From Pseudomonas citrullilanati (GTDB taxonomy: Bacteria > Pseudomonadota > Gammaproteobacteria > Pseudomonadales > Pseudomonadaceae): DNA of 64,000 bases. The translations under genes and the position numbers were made by a program. Shown here piece by piece: positions 1 through 12,132 of the stretch (its first letter is position 1; each line of letters opens with the position of its first letter). The notes below the pieces were generated by a model. It ran no database searches. It was not told where the DNA came from and worked only from the letters and a program-made list of their open reading frames with translations. The DNA is taken from contig NZ_JAUQOP010000016.1 in the NCBI RefSeq assembly GCF_030580855.1, positions 1-64,000 of the forward strand, written 5' to 3'.

Positions 1-1
1 C

Positions 2-77
2 GCACAGCTCGATCGCCTGTTCCAGCGCGTGCCCGAACCCAAGCCCGAGCCGGCCTGGGTACACGGAGAATTGCAAG
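2..77 (+). CDS. possible 3' fragment of an unidentified gene, cut by the left edge
   Basis: One plus-strand frame is open from the window edge and reads AQLDRLFQRVPEPKPEPAWV followed by HGELQ before it enters a run of cytosines. Third codon positions are mostly G or C, as in neighbouring real genes, so it may be the C-terminus of a protein. I do not recognise it, and it does not resemble the C-terminus of AruC, the gene expected upstream of aruF in Pseudomonas. The frame stays open through the poly-C to about position 238, but that extension is a proline run followed by non-coding-looking sequence and is not credible protein. Confidence 0.3.
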
Positions 78-138
<61 letters not shown>

Positions 139-242
139 ACAAACCTGCTCCCCATTTGAGTCAGTAGGGAGGCGGGTCCGGTATTTTTTCTGTGTGTCGA
201 CCCCACGGTCGAACCCTTTATTTCAAGTTAAGGAGTGACACC

Positions 243-1262
243 ATGCTGGTGATGCGCCCCGCGCAAATGGCTGATCTGGGCGAGGTACAGCGCCTGGCTG
301 CGGACAGTCCGATCGGTGTCACTTCCTTGCCGGATGACGTGGAACGCCTGAGCGACAAGATCGCCGCGAGCGAAGCCTCGTTTGCCGCCGAAGTCAGTTT
401 CAATGGCGAGGAAAGCTATTTCTTCGTCCTCGAAGACACCGCCACCGGCAAGTTGGCGGGCTGTTCGGCGATCGTCGCGTCGGCGGGCTATTCCGAGCCG
501 TTCTACAGCTTTCGCAACGAGACCTTCGTCCACGCCTCCCGTGAGCTGAAGATCCACAACAAGATCCACGTGCTCTCCCAGTGCCACGACCTGACCGGCA
601 ATAGCCTGCTGACCAGTTTCTATGTGGTCCCGGAGCTGGTCGGCTCGCCGTGGTCGGAACTCAACTCCCGTGGGCGGTTGCTGTTCGTCGCCAGCCATCC
701 GGAGCGGTTCGCCGATTCGGTGGTGACCGAGATCGTCGGCTACAGCGACGAGAACGGTGATTCGCCGTTCTGGGACGCCATCGGGCGCAATTTCTTCGAC
801 CTCAACTACGCCGCCGCCGAGCGCCTGTGCGGGCTGAAAAGCCGAACCTTCCTCGCCGAGCTGATGCCCCATTACCCGATCTACGTGCCGCTGTTGCCGG
901 ACGCTGCCCAGGAAGCCATGGGCCAGGTCCACCCGCGCGCGCAGATCACCTTCGACATCCTGATGCGCGAAGGTTTCGAGACCGATCACTACATCGACAT
1001 CTTCGACGGCGGCCCGACCCTGCATGCCCGCGTCTCGGGGATCCGCTCGATCGCCCAGAGCCGCGTGGTACCGGTCAAGATCGGCGAGCCGGTCAAGGGC
1101 GCCGGCCGGCAATACCTGGTGGCCAATGCCCAACTGCAGGATTACCGCGCCGTGTTGCTGGAGCTGGATTACGCACCGGGCAAGCCGGTGACGCTGGACA
1201 TGGAAGCGGCCGAGGCCCTGGGCGTTGGCGAAGGCGCCAGCGTGCGCCTGGTGGCGGTTTAA
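243..1262 (+). CDS. aruF: arginine N-succinyltransferase, alpha subunit (AruF/AstA family)
   Basis: Catalyses the first step of the arginine succinyltransferase pathway, transferring succinyl from succinyl-CoA to L-arginine in the cytoplasm. The 339-residue product starts MLVMRPAQMADLG and has the usual length of the family. It shares motifs with the following gene product (LTGNS near the middle, GQVHP and DIFDGGP later), as expected for the two paralogous subunits AruF and AruG of the Pseudomonas enzyme. The start at 243 is set by an AAGGAG ribosome site about 8 bases upstream and by the family N-terminus; an in-frame upstream ATG at 192 has no such support. It heads the operon aruF-aruG-aruD-aruB-x-aruE. 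The gene expected upstream, aruC, is not seen, because the sequence there is disrupted by poly-C. Confidence 0.95.
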   Translation: MLVMRPAQMADLGEVQRLAADSPIGVTSLPDDVERLSDKIAASEASFAAEVSFNGEESYFFVLEDTATGKLAGCSAIVASAGYSEPFYSFRNETFVHASRELKIHNKIHVLSQCHDLTGNSLLTSFYVVPELVGSPWSELNSRGRLLFVASHPERFADSVVTEIVGYSDENGDSPFWDAIGRNFFDLNYAAAERLCGLKSRTFLAELMPHYPIYVPLLPDAAQEAMGQVHPRAQITFDILMREGFETDHYIDIFDGGPTLHARVSGIRSIAQSRVVPVKIGEPVKGAGRQYLVANAQLQDYRAVLLELDYAPGKPVTLDMEAAEALGVGEGASVRLVAV

Positions 1263-1305
1263 CGAGTTTCGCGGGTGGCGTGAGCGACCCGTCTGAGGAG
1301 ATAGC

Positions 1306-3797
<2,492 letters not shown>

Positions 3798-3802
3798 GAT
3801 CG

Positions 3803-4340
3803 CTATCGCGGGCAAGCCTTGCTCCCACAGGCGTTATGCAAAACCTGGGAGAAAACCTTGTTCCCACAGGGCCTATGCAAAACCTGGGAGCAAACCTTGT
3901 TCCCACAGGGCCTATGCAAAACCTGGGAGAAAACCTTGTTCCCACAGGGCCTATGCAAAACCTGGGAGCAAGCCTTGCTCCCACAGGCGTTATGCAAAAC
4001 CTGGGAGCAAACTTTGTTCCCACAGGGCCTATGCAAAACCTGGGAGCAAACCTTGTTCCCACAGGGCCTATGCAAGACCTGGGAGCAAACTTTGTTCCCA
4101 CAGGGCCTATGCAAAACCTGGGAGCAAACCTTGTTCCCACAGGGCCTATGCAAAACCTGGGAGCAAACCTTGTTCCCACGGGGCCTATGCAAAACCTGGG
4201 AGCAAACCTTGTTCCCACAGGCGTTATGCAAAACCTGGGAGCAAACCTTGTTCCCACAGGGCCTTTGCAAAACCTGGGAGCAAACCTTGTTCCCACGGGG
4301 CCTATGCAAAACCTGTGGGAGCAAGGCTTGCCCGCGATAG
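3803..4340. repeat. REP-bounded array of about 13 tandem 39-bp repeats
   Basis: The motif ATGCAAAACCTGGGAG recurs with an exact 39-bp period, starting at 3836, 3875, 3914, 3953, 3992, 4031, 4070, 4109, 4148, 4187, 4226, 4265 and 4304. Each unit contains an imperfect hairpin, GGGAGCAA-acc-TTGTTCCC, with few substitutions between copies. The array is bounded by a perfect 28-bp inverted repeat (3803-3830 and 4313-4340) that has the form of the REP elements elsewhere in the window, such as the copy at 55639-55720. The units therefore look like an internal amplification of a REP doublet. Because 39 is a multiple of three, the array leaves open frames on both strands, and these should not be annotated as genes. 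Confidence 0.95.
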
Positions 4341-4397
4341 CCGCGACACGGTTGTTATTGATGCCTATAAAAAACAGATTCTCGTGGAGCCTCGCTG

Positions 4398-5744
4398 ATG
4401 AAATCCTATGAAGTCAACTTTGACGGTCTAGTGGGGCCGACCCATAACTACGGCGGGCTCTCGTACGGCAACGTCGCGTCCCAGAGCAACAGCCAGCAAT
4501 CGTCCAACCCCAAGGAAGCGGCGTTGCAGGGCCTGGCGAAAATGAAGGCGCTGATGGACATGGGCTTCCAGCAGGGTGTGCTGGCGCCGCAGGAGCGGCC
4601 CGACGTGGCGGCCCTGCGCCGGCTGGGCTTTGCCGGTAGCGATGCCCAGGTGATCCAGCAGGCGGCGAAGGAAGCGATGCCACTGCTGGTCGCCAGTTGC
4701 TCGGCCTCCAGCATGTGGGTGGCCAACGCGGCCACCGTCAGCCCGAGCGCCGACACCGCCGACGGGCGCGTGCATTTCACCGCCGCCAACCTGAACTGCA
4801 AATACCACCGCAGCATCGAGCACCCGACCACCAGCCGCGTGCTAGGTGCGATGTTCGCCGACCCGCAGCACTTCGCCCATCACGCCGCCTTGCCGGCGGT
4901 GGCACAGTTCGGCGATGAAGGCGCCGCCAACCACACGCGTTTCTGCCGTGCCTACGGCGAAGCCGGCGTGGAGTTCTTCGTGTTTGGCCGCAGCGCCTTC
5001 GACACGCGCTACCCGGCACCGCAGAAGTACCCGGCGCGCCAGACCCTCGAAGCGTCCCGGGCGGTCGCCCGCTTGCACGGCCTGAGCGAGGACGGCGTGG
5101 TCTACGCCCAGCAGAATCCGTCGGTGATCGACCAGGGCGTCTTCCATAACGACGTGATCGCGGTCGGCAACGGCGAAGTGCTGTTCTATCACGAGGACGC
5201 TTTCCTGGAGACCGACAAGCTGCTGGCCGAGCTGGGCAGCAAGCTTGCCAAGGTCGGCGGGAAGTTCCAGGCGGTGTGCGTGCCACGTTCGGCGGTGACG
5301 GTCGATGATGCGGTCCGTTCCTACCTGTTCAATAGCCAACTGCTGTCGCGCGCCGACGGCTCGATGCTGTTGATCGTGCCGGAAGAGTGCCGTAGCAATG
5401 AGCGTGTCTGGCAATACCTGCAGGGCCTGATGGCCTCGGGCGGGGTGATTCGCGAAGTGAAGGTCTTCGACCTCAAGCAAAGCATGCAGAACGGGGGCGG
5501 CCCGGCGTGCCTGAGGTTGCGCGTGGCACTCAATGAAACCGAGCTGGCGGCCGTCAACCCAGGGGTTATCATGACCGCGCCGTTGTACGAGTCGCTGACC
5601 CAATGGGTCGAGCGGCACTACCGCGACCGCATGACCGAAAACGACCTGGCAGACCCGCAGTTGTTGCTCGAATGCCGTGCGGCACTGGATGAACTGACGC
5701 AAATCCTTAAACTTGGCGCGGTCTATCCTTTCCAGATCAATTGA
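4398..5744 (+). CDS. aruB: N-succinylarginine dihydrolase
   Basis: Hydrolyses N2-succinylarginine to N2-succinylornithine, CO2 and two NH3, the second AST step. The 448-residue product has the family start ([20 protein letters not shown]) and full length. The expected catalytic triad is visible: Glu about 174 in [10 protein letters not shown], His about 250 in [13 protein letters not shown], and Cys about 371 in [10 protein letters not shown]. It lies downstream of the 39-bp repeat array and may need its own promoter or read-through across it. No clear promoter was found in the 57 bp between the array and the ATG. Confidence 0.96.
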   Translation: MKSYEVNFDGLVGPTHNYGGLSYGNVASQSNSQQSSNPKEAALQGLAKMKALMDMGFQQGVLAPQERPDVAALRRLGFAGSDAQVIQQAAKEAMPLLVASCSASSMWVANAATVSPSADTADGRVHFTAANLNCKYHRSIEHPTTSRVLGAMFADPQHFAHHAALPAVAQFGDEGAANHTRFCRAYGEAGVEFFVFGRSAFDTRYPAPQKYPARQTLEASRAVARLHGLSEDGVVYAQQNPSVIDQGVFHNDVIAVGNGEVLFYHEDAFLETDKLLAELGSKLAKVGGKFQAVCVPRSAVTVDDAVRSYLFNSQLLSRADGSMLLIVPEECRSNERVWQYLQGLMASGGVIREVKVFDLKQSMQNGGGPACLRLRVALNETELAAVNPGVIMTAPLYESLTQWVERHYRDRMTENDLADPQLLLECRAALDELTQILKLGAVYPFQIN

Positions 5745-5813
5745 AAGCGCGCGCGACCTGACTACAGTCAAGGCAGGGCGCGTTGCCTTATCCCCAGACG
5801 AGAACGTAAAAAC

Positions 5814-6101
5814 ATGAGCGATGGCCTGCAACTGATTCTTGAAGACACCGATGGCACCCAGCTGGAAACCTCCTGCACCCGCGTCGCGGTCATGTGGCAA
5901 GGCAAGGAGCTCTGGATCCAGCAGGACGGCCGCGGCCAGTTGCTGATCGGCGTGGACGTCGAGGAAGGGGACGAGGAATACGCCAACCTGTTGCTGCGTC
6001 CATTGGCGACCAACCTGGTCAGCCTGCAACTGGAAATGGAACCGGCGGACGTCGGCGACGATGACCATGTCCATGGCCCGGATTGCGGCCACGATCATTA
6101 A
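5814..6101 (+). CDS. small conserved protein of the AST operon with a His/Asp-rich tail
   Basis: A 95-residue soluble protein starting MSDGLQLILEDTDGTQLETS. It occupies the position of the small hypothetical gene found between aruB and aruE in P. aeruginosa (PA0900 in that order). No catalytic motif is recognised. The last 14 residues, DDDHVHGPDCGHDH, are unusually rich in Asp and His with one Cys and look able to bind a metal; that is inference from composition only. It lies 69 bp after aruB and 12 bp before aruE, so it is almost certainly co-transcribed. Confidence 0.85.
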   Translation: MSDGLQLILEDTDGTQLETSCTRVAVMWQGKELWIQQDGRGQLLIGVDVEEGDEEYANLLLRPLATNLVSLQLEMEPADVGDDDHVHGPDCGHDH

Positions 6102-6113
6102 GGAAACCGCGCT

Positions 6114-7127
6114 ATGCTCGCCCTCGGCAAACTGCTTGAACTGACCCTCGCCGGCCGTGAACCGGCGGAGAAGACTCAACTGACAGTCGAAGGCGTGCGG
6201 ATGCGCTGGTTGAGCGAGGGCGCGCTGGAGGTCAAGCCGCCCGAAGCCCGGGATAACGGCCTGGACCTGCTGCTGTCAGCCGGTATCCACGGCAACGAGA
6301 CCGCGCCGATCGAATTGCTCGATCGCCTGCTGCACGACATCGCCCGTGGCGACCTGAAGCCACGGGCACGCATCCTGTTCCTGTTCGGCAACCCCGAGGC
6401 CATTCGGCGCGGCGAGCGTTTCGTCGAGCAGGACGTGAACCGGTTGTTCAATGGCCGCCACGAGTTGAGCGGCGGCCCCGAGGCGCTGCGCGCCTGCGAG
6501 CTGGAGCGGTTGGCCGCCAGTTTCTTCAATCGCCCGGAACGCAGTCGCTTGCACTATGACCTGCACACCGCCATCCGCGGCTCGAAGATCGAGCAGTTCG
6601 CCCTGTACCCGTGGAAGGAAGGTCGCGCGCACTCGCGCCGAGAACTGGCGCGGCTGCGGGCGGCGGGCATGGAAGCGGTGTTGTTGCAGAACAAGCCGTC
6701 GATCGTGTTCAGTGCCTACACCTACGACCAGCTCGGCGCCGAGTCCTTCACCCTGGAACTGGGCAAGGCCCGGCCGTTCGGGCAGAACGAAGGGGTCAAC
6801 GTCAGCCTGCTGGAAACCCGCCTGCAACAGATCATCGAAGGCAACGAGCCAGCGTTGGATGACGGGCTCGAGCTCGACGGCTTGCAGCTGTTCAGCGTGG
6901 CGCGGGAAATCATCAAGCACAGCGACAGCTTCCGCCTGAACCTGCCGGCGGACATCGAGAACTTCTCGGAACTGGAAAAAGGCTATGTGCTGGCGGAAGA
7001 CATCGCCCAGACCCGCTGGGTGATCGAGGAGGAGGGCGCCCGGATCATCTTCCCCAACCCCAAGGTGAAGAATGGCTTGCGGGCCGGGATCCTGATCGTG
7101 CCGGCAACGGATGAAAACCTGATCTAA
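6114..7127 (+). CDS. aruE: succinylglutamate desuccinylase
   Basis: Last enzyme of the AST pathway, a zinc hydrolase cleaving N-succinylglutamate to succinate and glutamate. The 337-residue protein shows the metal site of the AstE/aspartoacylase family: His about 59 and Glu about 62 in [12 protein letters not shown], and His about 151 in [14 protein letters not shown] and the late glutamate region [10 protein letters not shown] also fit. It follows the small ORF by 12 bp with a usable ribosome site (AAGGAAA) and closes the operon. A REP doublet lies directly downstream and could stabilise or terminate the transcript. Confidence 0.95.
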   Translation: MLALGKLLELTLAGREPAEKTQLTVEGVRMRWLSEGALEVKPPEARDNGLDLLLSAGIHGNETAPIELLDRLLHDIARGDLKPRARILFLFGNPEAIRRGERFVEQDVNRLFNGRHELSGGPEALRACELERLAASFFNRPERSRLHYDLHTAIRGSKIEQFALYPWKEGRAHSRRELARLRAAGMEAVLLQNKPSIVFSAYTYDQLGAESFTLELGKARPFGQNEGVNVSLLETRLQQIIEGNEPALDDGLELDGLQLFSVAREIIKHSDSFRLNLPADIENFSELEKGYVLAEDIAQTRWVIEEEGARIIFPNPKVKNGLRAGILIVPATDENLI

Positions 7128-7143
7128 AGCCAATGCCGAACCC

Positions 7144-7222
7144 TTGCTCGCGATAGCGGTATATCAGTCGACACTGATGGCGACTGACACCCCGTCATCG
7201 CGAGCAAGCTCGCTCCCACAGG
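7144..7222. repeat. REP doublet (GCGAGC family)
   Basis: Inverted pair of the short palindromic element with cores TTGCTCGCGATAGCGG and ATCGCGAGCAAGCTCGCTCCC, between the convergent genes aruE and ribH2. It is the same family as copies at 8058, 38429, 41391, 46049, 49331 and 55639. Confidence 0.85.
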
Positions 7223-7236
7223 TTCCTGGGTGTTTG

Positions 7237-7743
7237 TCAGACCGCTACCGCCCGCGGCTCGGTACGACGCAATGCACGGGTCTTGTGCAAGGTATCGGCG
7301 CAGGTCTTCGCAGCTTCCTGGCCCTTGTGCACGAAGTGTTCGAAGAAGAACTTCTGGTGTTCTTCCCCGGCGTGGAAGTGATGCGGCGTCAGCACCACCG
7401 AGAACACTGGCACTTCGGTTTCCAGCTGGACCTGCATCAGGCCGCTGATCACCGATTGGGCGACGAATTCGTGGCGATAGATACCACCGTCCACCACCAG
7501 GCCGGCGGCGACGATGCCGGCGTAGCGGCCCGACTTGGCCAGCAGCTTGGCGTGCAGCGGGATTTCGAAGGCGCCACCGACTTCGAAGAAGTCGATATCA
7601 CTTTCCTGGTAACCCTGGTTGATCATCTCGGCGACGAAGCCTTTGCGGCTCTGGTCGACGATTTCCTTGTGCCAGCAAGCCTGGATGAACGCGACGCGCT
7701 CGCCCGAGTGTTTGGTTTTGCTATCGATTGCGGTGGGTTGCAT
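7237..7743 (-). CDS. ribH2: 6,7-dimethyl-8-ribityllumazine synthase (RibH2-like)
   Basis: Condenses 3,4-dihydroxy-2-butanone 4-phosphate with 5-amino-6-ribitylaminouracil, the penultimate riboflavin step. The 168-residue protein has the lumazine synthase blocks: VAFIQACWHKEIVDQSRKGF at the N-terminus, FFEVGGAFEIPLHAKLLA, AAGLVVDGGIYRHEFVA and a late catalytic-His segment. Sequence style and solo location suggest the second (RibH2) type rather than the copy in the main rib operon. Expression is evidently under the FMN riboswitch at 7847-8008. The leader hairpin just before the ATG overlaps the ribosome site CAGGA, which could couple riboswitch state to translation. Confidence 0.88.
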   Translation of the reverse strand: MQPTAIDSKTKHSGERVAFIQACWHKEIVDQSRKGFVAEMINQGYQESDIDFFEVGGAFEIPLHAKLLAKSGRYAGIVAAGLVVDGGIYRHEFVAQSVISGLMQVQLETEVPVFSVVLTPHHFHAGEEHQKFFFEHFVHKGQEAAKTCADTLHKTRALRRTEPRAVAV

Positions 7744-7846
7744 GTTCTGGTTCCTGTTTGTGTGAAAAACAGGGCGTCATGAATCGAAGGGGATTCGAGG
7801 GTACGCGGCGAACAGACGATCGCAGGCGGCCCTTGGGTGTCAATCC

Positions 7847-8008
7847 CGTTCTCTCTTCATCCGGACTATGACCGTCGGCCCCGGAATCACACCGGGTCTG
7901 CTGACCTTGCCGCCACACCGCCGAAGCCGTGCGTCACCAAGCGCTCGCGGGCTATGCACCTTGCGTGCAATTACCGCCGGTGGGGAATTGCACCCCGCCC
8001 TGAGAACG
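7847..8008 (-). promoter_or_regulatory. FMN riboswitch (RFN element) of ribH2
   Basis: Read on the minus strand, this segment has the conserved RFN blocks in order: CAGGGCGGGGTGCAATTCCC, CACCGGCGGTAA, AGCCCGCGAGCG, GGCAAGGTCAGCAGACCCGG, GATTCCGGGGCCGACGGTCA, ATAGTCCGGATGAAGAGA and the closing AACG. P1 can pair CGTTCTC with GAGAACG. FMN binding is the known function of this element. It lies about 100 nt upstream of the lumazine synthase ATG and is the only plausible regulator of that gene here. Confidence 0.96.
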
Positions 8009-8057
8009 TTTTAGCCGCCACGTTTGTGGCGGCGGAGGATTTTTAACACATATCCCT

Positions 8058-8161
8058 TGTGGGAGCGAGCCGTGGGAGCAAAGCTTGCTCGCGATGGCGG
8101 CGGGTCAGGCTGTATCGATGTTGACTGACCCACCGCTATCGCGAGCAAGCTTTGCTCCCAC
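8058..8161. repeat. REP doublet (GCGAGC family)
   Basis: Two divergent palindromic units (TGTGGGAGCGAGCC near 8058 and GAGCAAGCTTTGCTCCCA near 8142) between the riboswitch promoter region of ribH2 and ltaE. The left arm is partly duplicated (GGGAGCGAGCCGTGGGAGC). It would sit between divergent promoters, an uncommon place for REP sequences. Confidence 0.85.
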
Positions 8162-8273
8162 GGCGTGCGCGCGAGGGGACTCTTTACGTCGACCGGCTTG
8201 ATTATTCTGCGCAATGCCCGCAGTAATTGCCCTTCGAAAGGGCATTCCCCCACCAGAACCCGAGGCCAGATTC

Positions 8274-9278
8274 ATGAGTGTTATCGATCTTCGCAGCGAC
8301 ACGGTCACCCAACCCTCCGCCGGCATGCTCGATGCCATGGCCAGCGCGCCAACCGGCGACGACGTGTATGGCGAAGACCCGACCGTCAATCGCCTCGAAG
8401 CCGAACTCGCCAGGCGCCTGGGCTTCGCGGCGGCGTTGTTCGTGCCCAGTGGCACCATGAGCAACCTGCTGGGGCTGATGGCTCATTGCGAACGCGGCGA
8501 TGAGTACATCGTTGGCCAGCAGGCCCACACCTATAAATACGAGGGCGGCGGGGCGGCGGTGCTCGGCTCGATCCAGCCGCAGCCGCTCGAGGCACAAGTC
8601 GATGGCTCCCTCGACCTGGCCCAGGTGGCTGCCGCCATCAAGCCCGATGACTTCCACTTCGCCCGGACCCGCCTGCTCGCCCTGGAAAACACCATGCAGG
8701 GCAAGGTGCTGCCGCTGGACTACCTGGCCCAGGCCCGGCGTTTCACCCGGGAACACGGCCTGGCGCTGCACCTGGATGGCGCGCGGTTGTACAACGCGGC
8801 GGTCAAGCTCAATATCGATGCCCGCGACATCACCCAGCATTTCGATTCGGTCTCGGTGTGCCTCTCCAAGGGCCTGGGTGCGCCTGTCGGCTCGGTCCTG
8901 TGCGGCAGCGTCGAGTTGATCGGCAAGGCGCGCCGCTTGCGCAAGATGGTCGGCGGCGCCATGCGCCAGGCCGGGATCCTGGCGGCGGCGGGGCTCTACG
9001 CCCTGGACCATCAGGTCCAGCGCCTGGCCGACGACCATGCCAATGCCCAGCGCCTGGCCGACGGCTTGCGCGCGGCGGGCTACGAGGTCGAGCCGGTGCA
9101 GACCAACATGGTCTACGTGCAGATGGGCGAACGCGCCGAGGCGATCAAGGCATTCGCCGCCGAGCGGGGCATCAAGCTCAGCGCGGCGTCCCGCTTGCGG
9201 ATGGTGACCCACCTGGACGTCAGCCGTGCGCAAATCGACCAGGTGATCGCCACGTTCATCGAATTTTCCGGCAACTGA
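8274..9278 (+). CDS. ltaE: low-specificity L-threonine aldolase
   Basis: PLP enzyme splitting L-threonine or L-allo-threonine into glycine and acetaldehyde. The 334-residue sequence begins [18 protein letters not shown], the diagnostic N-terminus of the family. [13 protein letters not shown] supplies the PLP-ring region and [13 protein letters not shown] carries the Schiff-base lysine at about residue 199. The start at 8274 was chosen over upstream in-frame starts because the family begins at this point. It stands alone between a REP pair and alaS. Confidence 0.92.
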   Translation: MSVIDLRSDTVTQPSAGMLDAMASAPTGDDVYGEDPTVNRLEAELARRLGFAAALFVPSGTMSNLLGLMAHCERGDEYIVGQQAHTYKYEGGGAAVLGSIQPQPLEAQVDGSLDLAQVAAAIKPDDFHFARTRLLALENTMQGKVLPLDYLAQARRFTREHGLALHLDGARLYNAAVKLNIDARDITQHFDSVSVCLSKGLGAPVGSVLCGSVELIGKARRLRKMVGGAMRQAGILAAAGLYALDHQVQRLADDHANAQRLADGLRAAGYEVEPVQTNMVYVQMGERAEAIKAFAAERGIKLSAASRLRMVTHLDVSRAQIDQVIATFIEFSGN

Positions 9279-9343
9279 TCGCCCAAGCGAGCCAATTGAC
9301 AGTTTCTATCGCATAACACGCTGTACCCCGGGCGAAGGGCCGA

Positions 9344-9349
9344 TATAAT
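9344..9349 (+). promoter_or_regulatory. -10 box of the probable alaS promoter
   Basis: A perfect TATAAT 75 bp before the alaS start. No strong -35 hexamer stands 16-18 bp upstream (CTGTAC is the best), so assignment rests mainly on the -10 match and location. Confidence 0.45.
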
Positions 9350-9423
9350 GCGGCCCTTTGCCGTTGCTTCGTCTGTTGACGTTTTGCACAGGCCTTTGGC
9401 CGCAGCCTCCGTGGAAGAACCTA

Positions 9424-12045
9424 ATGAAAAGCGCAGAAATCCGTGAAGCCTTCCTTCGCTTCTTCGAAGAGCAAGGCCATACCCGAGTAGCCTCCAGCTC
9501 TTTGATCCCGGGCAACGACCCGACCCTGCTGTTCACCAACGCGGGGATGAACCAGTTCAAGGACTGCTTCCTGGGCCAGGAAAAACGTGCCTACACCCGT
9601 GCGGTAAGCAGCCAGAAATGCGTGCGTGCCGGCGGCAAGCACAATGACCTGGAAAACGTCGGCTACACCGCCCGCCACCACACCTTCTTCGAAATGCTGG
9701 GCAACTTCAGCTTCGGTGACTATTTCAAGCGCGACGCCATCACGTTCGCCTGGACCTTCCTGACCTCCGACAAGTGGCTGAACCTGCCCAAGGAGAAGCT
9801 CTGGGTAACGGTCTACGCCACCGATGACGAAGCCTACGACATCTGGACCAAAGAGGTCGGTGTCCCGGCCGAGCGCATGGTGCGCATCGGCGACAACAAA
9901 GGCGCGCCCTACGCCTCCGACAACTTCTGGACCATGGGCGACACCGGCCCGTGCGGCCCTTGCACCGAGATCTTCTACGATCACGGCGCCGACATCTGGG
10001 GTGGCCCACCTGGCTCGCCAGAAGAGGACGGCGACCGCTACATCGAGATCTGGAACAACGTGTTCATGCAGTTCAACCGCACCGCCGACGGCGTGTTGCA
10101 TCCGCTGCCAGCACCGTCGGTCGACACCGGCATGGGCCTGGAGCGGATCAGTGCGGTGTTGCAGCACGTTCACTCCAACTACGAGATCGACCTGTTCCAG
10201 AGCCTGCTGGAGGCTTCGGCCAAGGCCATCGGTTGCACCAACGACAACCAGGCTTCGCTGAAAGTGGTCGCCGACCACATCCGTTCCTGCGGCTTCCTGA
10301 TCGCCGACGGCGTATTGCCTTCCAACGAAGGTCGTGGCTACGTGCTGCGCCGGATCATTCGCCGCGCCTGCCGTCACGGCAACAAGCTGGGCGCCAAGGG
10401 CAGCTTCTTCTACCAGATCGTCGCGGCGCTGGCGGCCGAGATGGGCGATGCCTTCCCGGAGCTCAAGTCCCAGCAGGCGCACATCGAGCGCGTGCTCAAG
10501 GCCGAGGAAGAGCAGTTCGCCAAGACCCTGGAGCAGGGCTTGAAGATCCTCGAGCAGGACCTGGCCGAGCTCAAGGGCAACGTGGTACCGGGCGACGTGG
10601 TGTTCAAGCTGTACGACACCTACGGCTTCCCGATGGACCTGACGGGCGACATCGCCCGCGAGCGCAACCTGACCCTCGACGAGGAAGGTTTCGAGCGCGA
10701 GATGGAAGCCCAGCGGGTGCGTGCGCGCTCCGCCAGTGCCTTCGGCATGGACTACAACAACCTGGTCAAGGTCGACGTGGCGACCGAGTTCACCGGCTAT
10801 GCCGGCACCACCGGTTCGGCCAAGATCGTGGCGATCTATAAGGACGGCCAATCGGTCGACATCCTGAGCGAAGGCCAGGAAGGCGTGATCGTGCTGGACA
10901 AGACGCCGTTCTACGCCGAATCCGGCGGCCAGATCGGCGACAGCGGCTACTTGCAGGCCGGCAGCTCGCGCTTCGACGTGCGCGACACCACCAAGACCGG
11001 CGGCGCGTTCCTGCACCACGGCGTGCTGGCCTCGGGCAGCCTGATGGTCGCCGCCCCGGTGGCGGCCCATGTCGACGCCGAGGTGCGCCATGCCACGTCG
11101 CTGAACCACTCCGCCACGCACTTGCTGCACGCGGCGTTGCGCCAGGTATTGGGCGAACACGTCCAGCAGAAAGGCTCGTTGGTGGACAGCCAGCGCCTGC
11201 GCTTCGACTTCAGCCACTTCGAAGCCATCAAGCCGGAGCAGCTCAAGGCGCTGGAAGACATCGTCAATGCCGAGATCCGCAAGAACTCCCCGGTGGAGAC
11301 CGAGGAAACCGACATCGAGACCGCCAAGCAGAAGGGCGCGATGGCGCTGTTCGGCGAGAAGTACGGCGACAGCGTGCGCGTGCTGAGCATGGGCGATTTC
11401 TCTGTCGAATTGTGCGGCGGCATCCACGCCAACCGGACCGGCGACATCGGCCTGCTGAAGATCATCAGCGAAGGCGGCGTGGCGTCCGGCGTGCGCCGTA
11501 TCGAGGCGGTCACCGGTGCTGCGGCCCTGGCGTACCTCAATGCGGCCGAAGAACAACTCAAGGAAGCGGCAAGCCTGATCAAGGGCAGCCGCGACAACCT
11601 GATCGACAAGCTGTCGGCGGTGCTGGAACGCAACCGCCTGCTGGAAAAGCAGCTGGAACAGTTGCAGGCCAAGGCCGCCAGCGCTGCGGGCGACGATCTG
11701 TCGGCCCAGGCCGTGGACGTCAAGGGCGTGAAAGTGCTGGCCGTGCGTCTCGACGGCCAGGACGGCAAGGGGCTGCTGGCGCTGGTCGATCAACTGAAAA
11801 ACAAACTCGGCCGCGCAGTGATCCTGCTCGGCAGTGTCCATGAGGAAAAGGTCGTTCTCGTCGCAGGCGTGACCAAGGACCTGACTGGCCAACTCAAGGC
11901 CGGTGATTTGATGAAGCAGGCCGCTGCGGCAGTGGGCGGTAAGGGCGGTGGTCGTCCGGACATGGCGCAAGGCGGCGGTACCGACGTCGGCGCACTGGAC
12001 GCGGCACTGGCCCAGACCGTTGCATTTGTAGAGCAGGGTATTTAA
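9424..12045 (+). CDS. alaS: alanyl-tRNA synthetase
   Basis: Charges tRNA-Ala with alanine; essential translation enzyme, 873 residues, the normal length. It starts [20 protein letters not shown] and contains the class II catalytic core ([13 protein letters not shown]), the editing domain zinc ligands ([12 protein letters not shown] and [13 protein letters not shown]) and the C-terminal C-Ala domain ending with a [14 protein letters not shown] stretch. An upstream in-frame ATG at 9358 is rejected because the family start is at 9424. It is followed by lysC and rsmA, the same order as in P. aeruginosa. Confidence 0.98.
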   Translation: MKSAEIREAFLRFFEEQGHTRVASSSLIPGNDPTLLFTNAGMNQFKDCFLGQEKRAYTRAVSSQKCVRAGGKHNDLENVGYTARHHTFFEMLGNFSFGDYFKRDAITFAWTFLTSDKWLNLPKEKLWVTVYATDDEAYDIWTKEVGVPAERMVRIGDNKGAPYASDNFWTMGDTGPCGPCTEIFYDHGADIWGGPPGSPEEDGDRYIEIWNNVFMQFNRTADGVLHPLPAPSVDTGMGLERISAVLQHVHSNYEIDLFQSLLEASAKAIGCTNDNQASLKVVADHIRSCGFLIADGVLPSNEGRGYVLRRIIRRACRHGNKLGAKGSFFYQIVAALAAEMGDAFPELKSQQAHIERVLKAEEEQFAKTLEQGLKILEQDLAELKGNVVPGDVVFKLYDTYGFPMDLTGDIARERNLTLDEEGFEREMEAQRVRARSASAFGMDYNNLVKVDVATEFTGYAGTTGSAKIVAIYKDGQSVDILSEGQEGVIVLDKTPFYAESGGQIGDSGYLQAGSSRFDVRDTTKTGGAFLHHGVLASGSLMVAAPVAAHVDAEVRHATSLNHSATHLLHAALRQVLGEHVQQKGSLVDSQRLRFDFSHFEAIKPEQLKALEDIVNAEIRKNSPVETEETDIETAKQKGAMALFGEKYGDSVRVLSMGDFSVELCGGIHANRTGDIGLLKIISEGGVASGVRRIEAVTGAAALAYLNAAEEQLKEAASLIKGSRDNLIDKLSAVLERNRLLEKQLEQLQAKAASAAGDDLSAQAVDVKGVKVLAVRLDGQDGKGLLALVDQLKNKLGRAVILLGSVHEEKVVLVAGVTKDLTGQLKAGDLMKQAAAAVGGKGGGRPDMAQGGGTDVGALDAALAQTVAFVEQGI

Positions 12046-12132
12046 GGCAGCGTCCCGGGTTCGCAGTCTAGTGGCGGGCCCGGTCGTTGTTGTGATTATT
12101 GGGCGCCCTTCATGGGCAGAGGCGGCTTTGAA

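Noticed and set aside
192..242. Upstream ATG extension of aruF
   Set aside because: The family N-terminus and the AAGGAG ribosome site place the start at 243.
3803..4340. CRISPR array
   Set aside because: There are no variable spacers: the 39-bp units are directly adjacent and nearly identical, and no cas genes are nearby.
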